Shown in pieces: positions 1-11,724 of a stretch of 64,000 bases of DNA. Under the pieces are notes generated by a model. The model was not told where the DNA came from and made no database searches. It was given only the letters and a program-made list of their open reading frames with translations. The first letter of the stretch is position 1, and the number at the start of each line of letters is the position of its first letter. The stretch is from contig MU008164.1 in NCBI GenBank assembly GCA_010909165.1, forward strand, positions 372,001 to 436,000, read 5' to 3'. The DNA is from Anthoceros angustus (lineage: Eukaryota; Streptophyta; Anthocerotopsida; Anthocerotales; Anthocerotaceae). The position numbers and the translations under genes were made by a program.

Positions 1-90
1 CCGCCCTGTCACTGCATTCCTCACACTCCTCAGTTGCAGCAGGCCCAGCTGCTTCTGCAGCAGCACAGGAGCTCCCATTCTCTTGGATGA
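1..90 (+). CDS. possible 3' end of an unidentified Gln-rich protein
   Basis: Frame 1 is open from the window edge to a TGA at 88-90 and encodes 29 residues rich in Gln and Leu (LQQAQLLLQQH). This composition resembles the tail of a plant regulatory protein. A second frame is also open through this stretch, so the reading frame is not certain. There is too little sequence to name a family. It could be chance. Confidence 0.25.
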   Translation, partial: PPCHCIPHTPQLQQAQLLLQQHRSSHSLG

Positions 91-539
91 AATGAACGGA
101 CGAGCTTTTGCTGTGATTCCGGATAAAATAGATAGCTCTCAGCACCAACTCTTATCTGCCACAGTGATTCCAGTGCGATTCTGTAATTGTACATCCATTG
201 TCATGTGGTTATGTCATTCATGCTTGCGTCCAGTCTGCTGGTGTCGAGGAGAATATCAAAACACGAGGCTCGTCCTTTGTGCATGGTTGCGGGCTGCGGG
301 CTGCATCCAACAGAAAGTTGATGAAAATATCCCGGCATTGAAGTCCAGGGTTTAGGGTTTACATTGTAGTCCGTCGTGGTGGTGCTGAGGAATACACCGC
401 ATCACGAGGCTTATATTTCAAGCATGGCTGCTGACTGCATCCACACTGTTGATGTTGAGGAAAAGATCCCGATACTGAAGTCCAAAGAAGGAAATCGTCA
501 CGAAGGATTCTCACTAGGTGGAGAATGGTATTCTGATAT
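91..539. other. intergenic, no supported gene
   Basis: Two short open frames (83-355 and 376-564) have no recognisable domain and no splice context. The stretch probably holds the 3' flank of whatever ends at the left edge and the 3' flank of the minus-strand DUF4291 gene. The phrase ttcaagagggagaactggaa occurs at about 539-558 and again at about 586-604. This direct repeat spans the stop of the neighbouring gene. Confidence 0.4.
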
Positions 540-1343
540 TCAAGAGGGAGAACTGGAATGGTAGAGAACTGATTCAGGATTCAGTTCAAGAGGGAGAACT
601 GGAACCGGATCCAGTGTAACCCTGACTTCGGCTGAGGGAGAATCGGCAGATTCCGGTAGATCAGCCGAAGTCTCCTGATGTGATGCGATGCAGAGGGTGA
701 GGGTGAGGGAGACGGAGACGGCCGCATCAGGAACGGGATACACCTGCTCCCGAGGCGTGACGAGCGAGGACCATGTCTCCCTGACCGCGGCCAAGGGCGC
801 CTGCTCTCGAGCTAGGGCAGAGACATCTTGGATCTGGACGATCCAGGAGGATGCAAAGCTACGGAGAACGTGGCCGCGCAGCCCGAGCTGGATGGCGCGG
901 CGGGGAAGCTTGGCGCCCATGGGATCATGGTCGGGATCCCACTGCAGCCGCACCTGGGAGGAGGCCACGGCCGCCTGCCAGGTCTCCCGGTCCCGGAAGC
1001 CCGCGGCCGGGTGGAACATGGAAGGCACTGCCTGCGCCAGAATCCAGTCGAAGGCGGCGCGGCGCAGCCGAATGGCCAGCACCATCTCCTGCCCGGGCTT
1101 GCTCCCCCAGCCACTGCGGTGCATCATCCACAGGAAGTTGGTCTTCACCCACGACATCCTCGTCAGGCTGAAGTGCTCCCCTCCCAGAAATCCGTGATCC
1201 AGGGCAAACCGCCCGATCTCTGGCCTGTACGCCTGGTACACTACTACCGTGTCATCGTCGAAGTGCGCCAGGATGTGGCGCCCGAATAGCGGCCACCTCT
1301 CCATCTGGGACACGTATCTTTCCATCTCCAATTTGAACTCCAT
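540..1343 (-). CDS. DUF4291 family protein, single exon
   Basis: A 267-aa intronless protein. Residues about 20-200 match the DUF4291 pattern as I know it: HFDDDTVVVYQAYRPEI, then RMSWVKTNFLWMMHRSGWG, KPGQEMVLAIR, VRLQWDPDHDP and a final RAIQLGLRG ... WIVQIQDVS block. The molecular function of the family is unknown. It is common in bacteria and fungi and patchy in plants. The start is the first ATG after an in-frame TAA upstream. Bacterial members are usually about 190-210 aa, so about 60 C-terminal residues, rich in Pro, Ser and Glu, are extra. The end of that tail overlaps a short direct repeat, so the extension may be recent. Its GC content is higher than the flanks. No introns and a microbial family together suggest horizontal acquisition, which is inference. 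Confidence 0.85.
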   Translation of the reverse strand: MEFKLEMERYVSQMERWPLFGRHILAHFDDDTVVVYQAYRPEIGRFALDHGFLGGEHFSLTRMSWVKTNFLWMMHRSGWGSKPGQEMVLAIRLRRAAFDWILAQAVPSMFHPAAGFRDRETWQAAVASSQVRLQWDPDHDPMGAKLPRRAIQLGLRGHVLRSFASSWIVQIQDVSALAREQAPLAAVRETWSSLVTPREQVYPVPDAAVSVSLTLTLCIASHQETSADLPESADSPSAEVRVTLDPVPVLPLELNPESVLYHSSSPS

Positions 1344-4300
1344 CTCAATGGCGGAGTTTTTCCCGGTGAGGTCTTCATTTTATTCAGGCAGGGTAAGGCA
1401 GTTCGAGCACAGCGCGATTCCATGCTTGAGTGCGTAGTAAGCTTGGAAAAGTCCTATACCTAAACGTTGTTTGAGAGTAGATCTAGGTCATATAGGGTCC
1501 AGGCTCTCCCAGTTGAAGACCGAACGTAGAAAACGGGAAACGGGACTGTGGCGTTTGAGCGAGATGGTTTTTTTGTAATGGGAGACCTAATCAAGAACGA
1601 CGAACAGGTTTGTGCGCGCACGGTCTCGCGGGCGTCGACGGCAATTTAACCCTAAACGACAACCCCTATGTTCCGAGAAATTCAAGCATTGTAGTTTCTA
1701 TTTGTTTTTGTAAATATTATGGTCAGATATTAAGGGTAGTGCCAAGCAGCTCTTTGTGGGCTTTCCAATAAGCCTATGGTTGCCTTCAAAAGAGTAGAAT
1801 ACCTCCTCGGAGTTTCGGTCGATATATCCCTCTTAGTGCTCTTTTGAAGTGTTCTAGGTGCGGCTCAAGTGCAAAACACGACTGGAGATGTAAGAGGATT
1901 ACTGCTAATCACCACCAAAAAACCAAGGAAAATTGTTCGATAGCTCATCAGATGCACCAAGAGAAACGACGGGGCCCTTCACAAAATGGACCCGCCATGG
2001 CAGCAAGCTTCTACCTACACTTTCCTAACCGGATTCATAAAACTACGCCCCATGTGCAAAGTGGCTGTCACGCAATCTATGCTATGCATGCGAAGCCCCT
2101 CCCAGAGTCATTACCACTAGTGGACACGTGGCAGGAAAGGTGGCCGTCCCTCGGGAAACCAAAGGACACCCATCCCCGCACACACCCGCCACTGGCCACA
2201 TCCCGCATCTTGGTCTCCCCATGGCCGGATTATCTCTCCTGCCACTCATATTACGAATCTCGGAGGCGGAGGACATGTGGATACCCAGAGCCCATGAGGA
2301 CCCCATCCTCGGGCCTCTGGCTCTCCTCCATTCCCCTTGCTTACCGCACTTGCACAGTTGGAGGCCCAGTCAAGCGTTTCACCTGGAACAGATATAGAAA
2401 CTCCCGAACAACAAGCAGTGCACTATACCTTCAAGGTGGAGTCGGGAAGTGGTACCATGCCGCCAGCTGAGGTGGACTTGTAACAGAGAGACAAATGGCA
2501 GTCTACCATTGGATCTTACTTTTCATGGAAATGTGCAAGTAATGGTTGGACCGACAATCATGGGCAACAGACAATTCAATGGTAATGCAATTCTAAGATC
2601 GAAACAGCTAGTCAAGGCCAGTGAAGAGAGAGTGGACCCACCAGCTAGGCGGGTCCATGGCACCGGCTAGGTGGCGGGACCACGGCCAGACCATGCCACT
2701 CTCCTTGCTCGCCGTAGTTCAGCCCGCCCTTCATTTCTTTTCCGACTCGCGATGCCTCGTCCTGGTGCCGTGGCCCTTTGCTCTCGTTCCAAGGCGATTC
2801 AATAGCCTTCAAGGTCGCCAATTTTGAGAAACTTGGGCATGAGTACGGGTAATCAGTAGTAAAATTCTGAATTTCTATGAATTAGTTATAGTAAAAAAAA
2901 TAGGTCTAAAGTCTCGATCCAAGACCCTTGGACATCTAGGGTAAACAAATCGGATTCGAGATTTGCACCATACGCGGCACACAAAACAAGTCCCGTCTCG
3001 TGTGTTCCAGATGGTGAGTCTATTTCGCATCCTAAACCTCTGTTTCATTGCCGACCTAACTTTTCACAATTTATTATATAATTATAGCTTTATTTAAAAT
3101 ATTATCACATGGGACAAAGTTCTAGAAAGAGAACTTCACATCCTGAGACCAAAAATGACCTCAAGCAACACATACGGACAATTGCCAAAAAAGGATACTG
3201 GAACACAAACGCCAAAAACACCCTCCTCGTAACTCTCAATTCACTTGGATGAGACTCACAAAGAAGCAACTAGCACCTAAGCAACGTAAAATGGCACCAA
3301 CCAACCAGCCAAGCTTGGTAACATTGCTTGCATTAGATAGAAAAGTTGCAAAGCATATACGATATTCGATGGCTAATATGCTCCCGTTGTCTAATCATTT
3401 GCATTTGAAGTCAATTATACATTTTGAAGTTGTTGTGGTCCGCTGTACCTATATAGGACTTCAAAAGGCTATTACAAACTGTTTAGACACCATTACATAA
3501 TTAAATTCAAGAAACAAATGCTGAGGATGTGCTGGTATACTACGCGTAGTAGCAGACCTCCACCACAACTCAAATAGCCTCGTTAATCACTTGTCCACAC
3601 AATCCTTGCTACTCGAAGTATTCACCACAACTTAAATCTCTTTCACTTTTGGCCAAAGCTGAAAGCCTTGCTTTTCAAATATCATAGCAATATGAATCAA
3701 ATAACACTATGAGATAGAGAACTATCTATGCAATCGGCAAGGATGGTGCCATAATGGTAAAAGGCAGAAGCACCGGATGAAGGTCCTCCCTGGGAGAATG
3801 TAAGGGGGATGATGGCTTTAATGGTAGAGATGGTGGTGCTTCTTATGGGGGCACCAACGGATGGAGTAGTGGTGATCGTGGAATTAAGCGCATTCGAAGC
3901 TATAGCAGGAGTTTGTGATTGCGTCTCCCTCCGGCATGCTACTTTGTACCTCTCGTCTTACGTCTTCTCACTAAGACGTCATTTTGCCATTGTCTGTCTC
4001 TCGCATGGTATTGTCTACTTCCCACCTGCTATTTTCTGCCTCAAGTATGGCAAACAAAACAAAATCTTTCAAGAGAGTCGGAGGCGAAAATCAAGAAAAC
4101 TAAATTATGCTTAGCGTGAACTTGACTTTGTGTGCGCCTTATCTATGTCGCCTACTTTTCATGCATAGCTATTATGCAAGCTGCCTCTAAAACCAAATAG
4201 AACGAAGACATCTTAGGCATCTCCAAAAAAATTCAGTAGCGGTCGCCCTGAATCAGAAATCAATCAAAACCAGAACCACAAAGCGGTTAGACTATTCTTA

Positions 4301-5500
4301 AACTTGGTGGGTAATATTTTTAAAAACGCTTAAGTTCACCAAAAAAAAATTTGTTGTTTCTCTTTTTTCGACGGTCCTCCTTGAATCTGAAACGCCATTC
4401 AAACATGGTAAGGATCCCAGCACTCCTCAACAACACCTTAGGGAACATGGCTACGTAGCTAGCCAACCTCTAGGATCACGACGGCCCTATTAGCCAATTT
4501 TCGGCGCGGGCTTATCCAATGTATAGTGCCGTCCTAACCATTTTGCTTTTCGAATTGCAAGGCTATCATCTGGCGAGGTGAGATTGGTGAAAATAAGTGA
4601 CTCTTGTAGATTTTATTTCTAGATAATGAGGGTTCCTCTATGAATTGCATCTCCTGGGCTCACATGAGCTAGATTTGTATTTGGCAAGCCGATTCATGGA
4701 CGGAGGTATTTCCATCCTCCTGTCATTGCAAGCCAAATAAATTAGACAAGGATGGATGCGTGGACCATATGCAGGTTAGATATTGACCATGACTTAGGGG
4801 TCACCTAAGTTAGCTGGGCTCGTTAAAGACCTGATTTAGATTTGCTTTAAGGATTATATGTAGCAGGTGGGAGGCAAACGAAATTACAACCTACTCACCT
4901 ACTCACCGCCCTGTGGGCAAGCCTACCATGTTGTATTTCTCATTTTTCATCTGATCGTATTTGCACAAAAAGCGTACATGTTGTGCCTATAGGAGTGGGT
5001 GCCGAACTAGATGGAAGACTTGGATACGCATACACAAGAAAACTATCAGCCTCCACTGAAACGATTAGAGGGCTTAAAACAGACATGAATATGAATTCCA
5101 AAAAACAAATAATTCATATTATTTTTTCTCAATATCGCCTTTAGCTTGATTTCTAAAAGTATGAGAACCATAGAGCTATTTTGAGTTAGTGCATGAGGTT
5201 TACGATAAATCAAAAAATTATTTTACATATAGAATAACAAGGTCCCGTCATCTACTAATATCGATTTATTACAATACCAAAAATATCACTATTATTGTCT
5301 CATTAAGAAATTCAAACTTTGAACTTCAAATAATAAGGATTTTATAATATTATAATTATTTAGTACTTAGTTTACCGAGGACTCTAAGACTATATATGGC
5401 CTATATAGGTAGGTAAATGAAAACAAAATACGAACAAGAGAGAAACGGTAACCACTCATAGACCCGCTCGATTCACTAAAAACCTACCTAGATAGAGATA
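1344..5500. other. long intergenic region, no supported gene
   Basis: About 4.1 kb between the DUF4291 gene and the HMG gene. Open frames at 1844-2470, 3249-3500 and 3809-4114 show no domain, biased composition or splice structure, and I do not call them. 2000-2850 is GC-richer and promoter-like. 2850-5500 becomes AT-rich with no tandem repeat or terminal repeat that I could find. Confidence 0.5.
2124..2133. promoter_or_regulatory. G-box / ABRE-like element
   Basis: ACACGTGGCA matches the classical plant G-box/ABRE core (CACGTGGC) bound by bZIP and bHLH factors, common in light- and ABA-responsive promoters. It sits in a GC-rich stretch (2100-2800) that also holds GATAA-like motifs and a repeated gggtcca/tggcggg segment near 2635-2685. 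No downstream gene is recognisable, so the target is unknown. Confidence 0.3.
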
Positions 5501-5779
5501 GAGTTAACCTTTTCCAACTGACAGTAACCAATACGGCTTGATCAGGTCCTTTAGCTCATCCTTCTCCCGCGCACATTTTCGCGGGCCCCGTCTCTTGTTC
5601 AAATCGCCGGGACATCTTCTTCCAAGGGGACTTCGACACTCAGCGCCTCTCTCATCTTCCAGCTGCAGCCTGAGCGGTGCTCGGTCCGTCAGCGGAATCA
5701 AGTTTTTGAATCCTCAAGTCGCCACTCGCCACCGCCAGAGTATTGCAGCATTCCTGCTTTACCCTAACAAGTAGCGAGG
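5501..5779 (+). promoter_or_regulatory. 5' UTR / proximal promoter of HMG-box gene
   Basis: The sequence shifts from AT-rich (before 5500) to GC-rich with pyrimidine-rich stretches just before the ATG at 5780, as expected for a plant 5' leader. A 65-aa antisense open frame here has no support. The exact transcription start cannot be read from the sequence. Confidence 0.35.
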
Positions 5780-7207
5780 ATGCCCAGTGCGGCGAGCTCC
5801 AAGAAGAATGGTATCGTTTCCCGGAAGCGGGTCGATGCTGATCCTGGCGCTATGAAGCGAGGTTCTGGTGGCAGCGCCTTTAGCCGCTGGTGCGTTGCGG
5901 TTTGGGCAACTCTTTTAACTGTAGATGGTTGGTTTCCATTGAATTCTCCTCTCTGTATGTCGAGCTAATCTTGTGACGTTTTGCGGAGCAGTGACAAGTG
6001 CAACAAGGACATCCCAGTTGCTACAGCTGATATGCATGACTGTCAAGGCGAGGCCACAATTAAAGCCAGTCTAGGTAGGTCTTCACACTTCGTGTCGACT
6101 GTCACTCTCGGAATGGGTATTGTGCCGCTCCCGCATTCTTACCTTTCGGTTGCTGCTGCAGGCAAGCTTGAAAAGGATGCAATGGTGAAAGGAAAGGCTA
6201 CAGACAAAACCAACGCCGACGGTGACAAGTAATGACCGGTTTCTTTGTCTTGAATGGGGAAATCTAGGAGCAGTCTGATGCTTACTAAGTTCAATTCCTG
6301 GAACCTGGCAGTGGAGTCAAGAAGAGAAAGGCCAGCACGAAGGCTGTTGAAAAAAAGGGGAAGAAGTCTAAGCCTGCAAAGGATCCAAACATGCCGAAGC
6401 GTCCCACAACGGCTTACTTTCTTTTCATGTAAGCCGATGTTACTCAACGAAGTGAAAATAGTATTAGTCTCCATGTATTTTGAAAGTAACAGTATTTGCA
6501 TGTTCATCTGTTCAGGAACGACTTCCGGACCACCTGGAAATCTGAACATGAGAACGAGAAGATGAGCGTTGGGGTAATAGAGCTACAGACTTCTGATCAT
6601 GCTGTATTGCGCTGATCGCGTTTTTATCATGCCTTACGAAACTGCTGTTCGACCCCTCGCAGGACGTGGCCAAACAAGCAGGACAGAAATGGAAGGCGAT
6701 GACTGATGAGGTCAGTAACTAGTAAGGATACCATTGGACAGGCCAAGATAGGCAAACATCACATCTGGGTATTTCTAATGCGTTTCTACCCTGTACCCTT
6801 CTGCGTGCCGCAGGAAAAAGCACCTTACCTTGCTGCTGCCGCGGAGAAGAAGGTTGAATACGATGCGGCAATGAAGAGCTATAAGGTGCTGTTTGTTAGC
6901 TACCGCTTTGTGCTGTGTGGTATACTGTCGTGCACAAAGAATTGCCTGCCATTGAAGCGGTTGTCTGAAATCCTGCTGACTCTGTTCAGTCCGGTGGAAA
7001 GAGTGAGGAGGAGGCTGCTGAGTCAGAAGGAAACGAGGAAGAAGTCGAGGAAGGAGCAGCTGAGGTAACCTGTTAGTGCTTGAACTTGCCAAAATATTCC
7101 GTACTCTTGGGAAGTCAGGTCTTCAGGGTTCTCGTTGCCTGATTCCCTTTGAATGTCTGGCGCCATGTACACAGGAAGGTGCAGATGAGAGCCTTGTAGA
7201 CGACTAA
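5780..7207 (+). CDS. HMG-box chromatin protein with N-terminal CxxC...HxC motif, 9 exons
   Basis: Joined exons: 5780-5889, 5992-6074, 6162-6228, 6312-6428, 6516-6573, 6663-6710, 6814-6885, 6990-7064, 7175-7207. All introns are GT-AG and the phase holds throughout, giving 220 aa. Residues 37-54 form C-x2-C-x11-H-x-C with NKDIPVA between, the small putative zinc motif of plant HMGB6/HMGB7-type proteins. A Lys-rich linker follows (88-111), then one HMG box at about 112-183 (PKRPTTAYFLF ... W ... K ... Y) and an acidic tail of Glu and Asp at 190-220. HMGB proteins bend DNA and loosen chromatin in the nucleus; the acidic tail usually tempers DNA binding. The ATG is the first in a compact first exon. 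The metacaspase gene downstream is convergent. The orthologue number within the HMGB family is not assigned. Confidence 0.93.
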
Positions 7208-7683
7208 CAAGCCGACAGATCTCTATACCTCTTTTCGAATGTGTATATTTCAGCACCCGGCCTTCAGCTCCGACTGGAACGACTGTGCGCAGTTTCCAGC
7301 TAACTGGGAGACGAAGACTCCGATGCTTACAATTTTGTAGTATAGCTTGTGTTCCTCGGACCCAACTCCCATGTAAAGTCCTGTACATCACCCCCGTATC
7401 TATGTGGAAGGACAGGCGAGTCGTGATTGTTAAGGGGCTTGTCAGACATGGTAGTAAATTTCCAAAGAAGTGATTTGTCAACGGCGAAAGTACTAGCATG
7501 TTGGCTGCCCAACCGCTCGTTACTAAACGTGAGGAGGATACATGGTTTGCGGAGGTATAGTACCATCAAGCATCCGACGAAAATATCTAGTATCATAAAC
7601 ATAACCAACTGCACAAAGGTGAAAAAGCCAGTATGGCCTGCAGTGGCTTGCCGCGACAGAGAAGAGGCGGCTACACATCAATT

Positions 7684-9017
7684 CTAGATCTCGCAGATAA
7701 AGTAAGCATCAGCATTTGTATCACTGCAGTAAAGGCAGGGAGTTTGCGTGAACCCCTGCTGCTTGAGAAGCTTTCGAGACTCTGCCACGAGCTCCCTGTT
7801 AGTGAGTTTGTAACCCTTCTGCTTCAGCAGGGTCTGGATGGCATTGCTCAGTGCACCGTATGCCTGAGCTGGATCACCAGTGGGATTAGCATCTGCAGAG
7901 GTCTGGTTTGACTCGCATCCACTGACCAAGATTCCCATATCAGGATGCACTTTGTGGCCCGAAGCTCCAGCGAAGGCAGCCTGCACATCGGTAGGGCGGT
8001 CTGCAGCAGGCTTCACATAGTCCTCCCCTTGGTCATCCAGCTTGGTCTGTAAAAATTGCTGTGCCAGGCCCCAGATGCCCCCGCCTTGGCCACCATCTCC
8101 ACTTTGCAGCTGCTGCAGGGCCACGTTAATAAAAGTCTTGATCTTCCCGCTGGAGTCCGCCCCGAACATGTCGAAGAGCGTGGTGCGAATGTTCCCTACA
8201 TCCACCTGTTGCCCTGTCCTTTGGCTGAGGATCTGCGTGAGCAGCTCCAACGGCAGGTTTTTGCTCTTACTTCCATCGACCAGCGGCTCATCCTGAGGCT
8301 GTTCCTCCTCCTCGTGTCCCCGACGGTGCCTGGTTGGGAAATTGATTCCCCGTTTCTGCAGCGATGACTGCACTCTGGAGCTCACCATTCCGAAAAGCGC
8401 TTCTCCAAGCCCGCCGTTGCCGCCCCCGCCACCGGAGCCATGGCCCTCATCCGTGTTGGAGGAGTCTCCGATCTGCTCCAACGCGTGGTCAATAAGACCT
8501 CCGCTGTGGCAAGAGTCGGAGACAATCGTGAGACTTGCTCCCACGGGCACCTTATTCACCAGCTCCCGGAAGTCATCATCTGCCAAAGGCAAGGCAAGAG
8601 AAGGCCGTCAAGCGGAACAGCCGCGTGCTCACTGACATCAGATCGGGAAGAGCCAGATCTACGCAGCCTACCTGTGATGAGATTCATGTCGCAGGGAACA
8701 ATGCACTCATCATAGCCAGTGTCATCATTCTCGCCAGTCTCAGCAGGCACCCGGGTGCCGTGGCCGCTGTAGTGGATGAAAAGCACATCTCCCTGCTCCA
8801 CTCCGTCCACCAGGCAAGCCAGGGCTTGGCGGATGTTCGCCCCCGTCGGCTGCGTGCACTCGGCATCAGTGTCCACCAGCACCTTGACGGAACTCTCTTC
8901 AAACCCGTACTTCTCCACCAGAACAGCGTACATGCGCTTCACGTCATTGACGCATCCGTGCAGCTCCGCCTGCGTGCCGGGGTAGTTCACTCCGATTAGC
9001 ACCGCCTTCTTCACCAT
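7684..9017 (-). CDS. type II metacaspase, 2 exons
   Basis: Exon 1 is 9017-8672 and exon 2 is 8579-7684, with a 92-bp GT-AG intron, giving 413 aa. The p20-like region starts [15 protein letters not shown]. The catalytic dyad is visible as His86 in [10 protein letters not shown] and Cys139 in SDSCHSGG, the same numbering I know for Arabidopsis MC4. Acidic Ca-binding residues (ENDDTGYDE) follow the His. A variable linker at about 145-235 contains the basic stretch [10 protein letters not shown], a plausible autocleavage neighbourhood because the enzyme cuts after Arg or Lys. The p10-like part ends ADAYFICEI. There is no LSD1-type N-terminal zinc prodomain, which makes it type II. The enzyme is a Ca-dependent cytosolic cysteine protease of cell death and damage signalling. 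An upstream in-frame ATG at 9050 exists, but MVKK is the family start. Confidence 0.95.
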
Positions 9018-9474
9018 CGTGCACAGTTTCCTGCAAAGCAGATCTCGCAATCAGATTCCCCTCCTTGGCAGAACCGACGCTAGGATGCGCATCGCCTTCC
9101 CGGCTGCAATGTGCGGAGAGTTTACCTGAGCGGCAGCCTTCGATGAAGATGGACAACGACACAGCAACTTGTCGCACGCTCACAGCTCCAAGACTCACAG
9201 CACAGCGGAACGCAGCTCAGCTAGTTGACACTCCAAGTCTATAATAGACTGAAATATCGACTCCACGTGGACGAGTAACGCGCGTCTCCTGTTATGTAAA
9301 GCACGAGGCTGATCCAAAACTTCTCATCTTTTTGTTCCGAGAGGATCGAAGGGTTTGATGTTGCTGGAAGGAAAAGTGGAACGAAAAAAGAACGAGATAG
9401 GAAATCCCATCCACCCCGAGGCGAAGAGGACAACCCACGACGGGGCACACGCCAGGGGTTTGTGCCCCCGCACT

Positions 9475-9825
9475 ACCGTACCCCCGAGGGGTGATTCAAC
9501 AGGATAATGCAGAAATAATTATTTTTTGAAAAAATAAGGTTCAATAAAGATATTTATATTTTTCAAAAGTTCAATATTTACAAAAAATAATTTTATCGAA
9601 TTTCAATATTTATTAAAATATATAAGTATATATATATAACTAATGGATATGTATAGACCTCCCCTAAACAGGCCCTAATTTTCCACGCAAACCCTAGTTT
9701 CCTTATTGTTGGCATCTTAAACTCATAAATTTTTACATATTCAACATTTTAAGTATAATCATTTCTAAAATTTCAACTTTTATTTATTTATTTAATTAAC
9801 GCCGAATCACCCCTCGGGGTACGGT
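9475..9825. mobile_element. MITE with terminal inverted repeats and 3-bp target duplication
   Basis: The left end reads ACCGTACCCCCGAGGGGTGA and the right end is its reverse complement with one C fewer. The 22-23 bp inverted repeats flank an AT-rich core with no ORF. The trinucleotide ACT lies directly outside both ends (9472-9474 and 9826-9828). Size, AT-rich core and 3-bp duplication fit a non-autonomous DNA transposon. A 3-bp duplication is typical of PIF/Harbinger (usually TWA) and CACTA elements, but neither terminus is canonical, so the superfamily is open. Confidence 0.8.
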
Positions 9826-11480
9826 ACTCTACCTTGTAACCCCCAATCGCCCCCAAGATGTCGTCGTCCGAGATAGGGAAGGGCTTACTTACCACCGGTG
9901 CCGCCGATGCTGCCATCCACAAATTCCCATGTAAGGGCCCGACTGGGACTCCAAGTACCCGCAGCCCCTATGAAGAATCAATATCCCCCCGGGATAAGGA
10001 AAATGGGGCGTAATACCGGACGGGGACCAAACCTTCCACTTCAAGATCTTGACCTTCAGGCCAAGGCGGGAGAGCTCCAACGAGAAGAGGTCGAAAGCAT
10101 TGGTTGACTTTGTCCACTGGCCCAAGGATGTGGGTGTCGTCGGCCATCGACGGAAAGAGGCACTCCCACACCGAGGAGGCAGTTATTGACAGGGCCCTGA
10201 AATGCGTCATAGCAAAGAGAGCTCCCCCCAAGAGATCCCCTTGCCTGGTTCCCGTTGCGGAGTCAAGCACACAGACCCTCTCCACCGAGGGGCCGTGTTG
10301 ATCATATAGGTTAGATGGGGAATCATAGAAAGAGCGAACAAAAGGAATAAGACTTGTCAGTTGCTCACTCGCGTCTTTAAGCTGATGGAAGATGGCCGCC
10401 CTAGATACAGTGTTGAAAGAGTTCTCAACATCGACTTGAAGGGCAACCCACATCCGGATGTAGCTAGAGAACCGCCTCGACTCCAAAACTCACCGTCTCA
10501 CAGCCTCCCGGGGTGGCGATGCCAAATTGATGGGGGCTAAGATGAGCCTGGAATTGCTCCATGAGCTGGAGGGCAATGCTGCGGCTAATAAGACGTGGGA
10601 ATGCCTCTCCCACATCGATAGGGCGCACCCCCGGTGTGGGCTTCTCCATAGCCAAAAGCCTGCTAGCCCCCAATACCCGTGAAATCCGATGGGGGGGTCT
10701 CACCCTGCGCCACAGCCGCCGCCAGGATAAAGAGCTCCGAAAAACCACTAGAAGGATTCTCAGGAGAGAAGTAGTCACGAAGGTGATCAAAGACAATGTT
10801 AGAAAGACCCCCCAAAGAGAGCCACGGGGCGGTAGTTAGAGCGCGACCAAAAACCACCTTGTCCAGACAAAAGGGCTTCTTAGCCACAAACTCCAAAATA
10901 TCCGGTGGGATGAGGACATTTGGAGCCAGGTGAAGGACCTGAAGAGCAGCAATAGTCTCCTTGGATGCCAAAGCAACTGGCTCCGGCCGAAGGGCCCGGA
11001 CAGCCGTAGGATACTCGCCTACACGACCATGCAGGAGGCACCTTTTGAGACGCGCCTTCACGGGGTCTTGACAAACCTGATCAAGCTTAACCGACTCCAA
11101 TCTCGATCGAGCAGCATGGCCACCCTCTTCCTGAAGAGCTTGCCAGTCCCCGAGTTCCTGGCCTCGAAACAGCGGAGCCGGGAGGCAACCTCCCTCTGAC
11201 ATGAATTCTCACCTCTGGAGCAATGGAGACACCACCGGGGAAGAAAAAGGAGCGAAGTCCAGGCTGCTTCATCTCGAGAGTTCTGTGCGAGGCGCTCCAA
11301 GGAAAGCCTGTAGGCCAAGCAGACATCGTCTTGCAGTCGCTGAAAAAGGCGGGGTCCCGGAAGACGCGTGTCATAAAGAGCCAAAAGATGATCAGACTGC
11401 ACCCGCAACAACTACCAAGACTCTGGCGGAGGCTCTAGAGGAGCAGTCGGACGTGAGGAGGAAGGGGCGGCAACGCTAGA
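9826..11480 (-). pseudogene. decayed reverse-transcriptase retroelement
   Basis: Minus-strand open frames run in order 11411-11058, 11202-10663, 10796-10464, 10486-9968. The first two carry an N-terminal region with RCLLHGRVGEYPTAVRAL ... ALQVLHLAP, which in my memory precedes RT in a LINE-like family. RT signatures follow: TPGVRPIDVGEAFPRLISR, HQFGIATPGGCE, then DVENSFNTVSR and TRQGDLLGGALFA. The expected A/FADD-type box appears as MADDTHILG. Frame changes between the blocks and an absent full-length frame show a dead copy. No poly-A tail or target duplication was identified. The assignment to RT is firm; the assignment to a clade is not. Confidence 0.7.
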
Positions 11481-11724
11481 AGATGTAGCCCTCACCTGAG
11501 CCTCCCATGCATTTCGGTCAAAGTCCTTGTGCATCAAGCCCATGTGTCTCTTTGCACCAACAATACCCTTATATAAAATTCTACATAGTGTCCTTCCCAG
11601 AAGCGGAAGAAGGAGGCCCTATAGAAAAAATAATATGAAGGAACCTTATCCAAAACTAGGGTGCTCCACTCTCTAATTTGTTTGTCAAATATAGTCGGTA
11701 TCCGTCTCTGAACCTGGAAGATCA
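11481..11724. other. spacer, no gene seen
   Basis: AT-rich sequence between the RT remnant and the telomere-like repeats. A 70-aa antisense frame here has no recognisable feature. Confidence 0.4.

Noticed and set aside
688-1289. Plus-strand ORFs of 106-169 aa across the DUF4291 gene
   Set aside because: Shadows of the GC-rich minus-strand gene, which has recognisable family motifs.
1844-2470. 208-aa ORF
   Set aside because: Composition and low complexity do not suggest a protein, no domain, and it overlaps a promoter-like GC-rich stretch.
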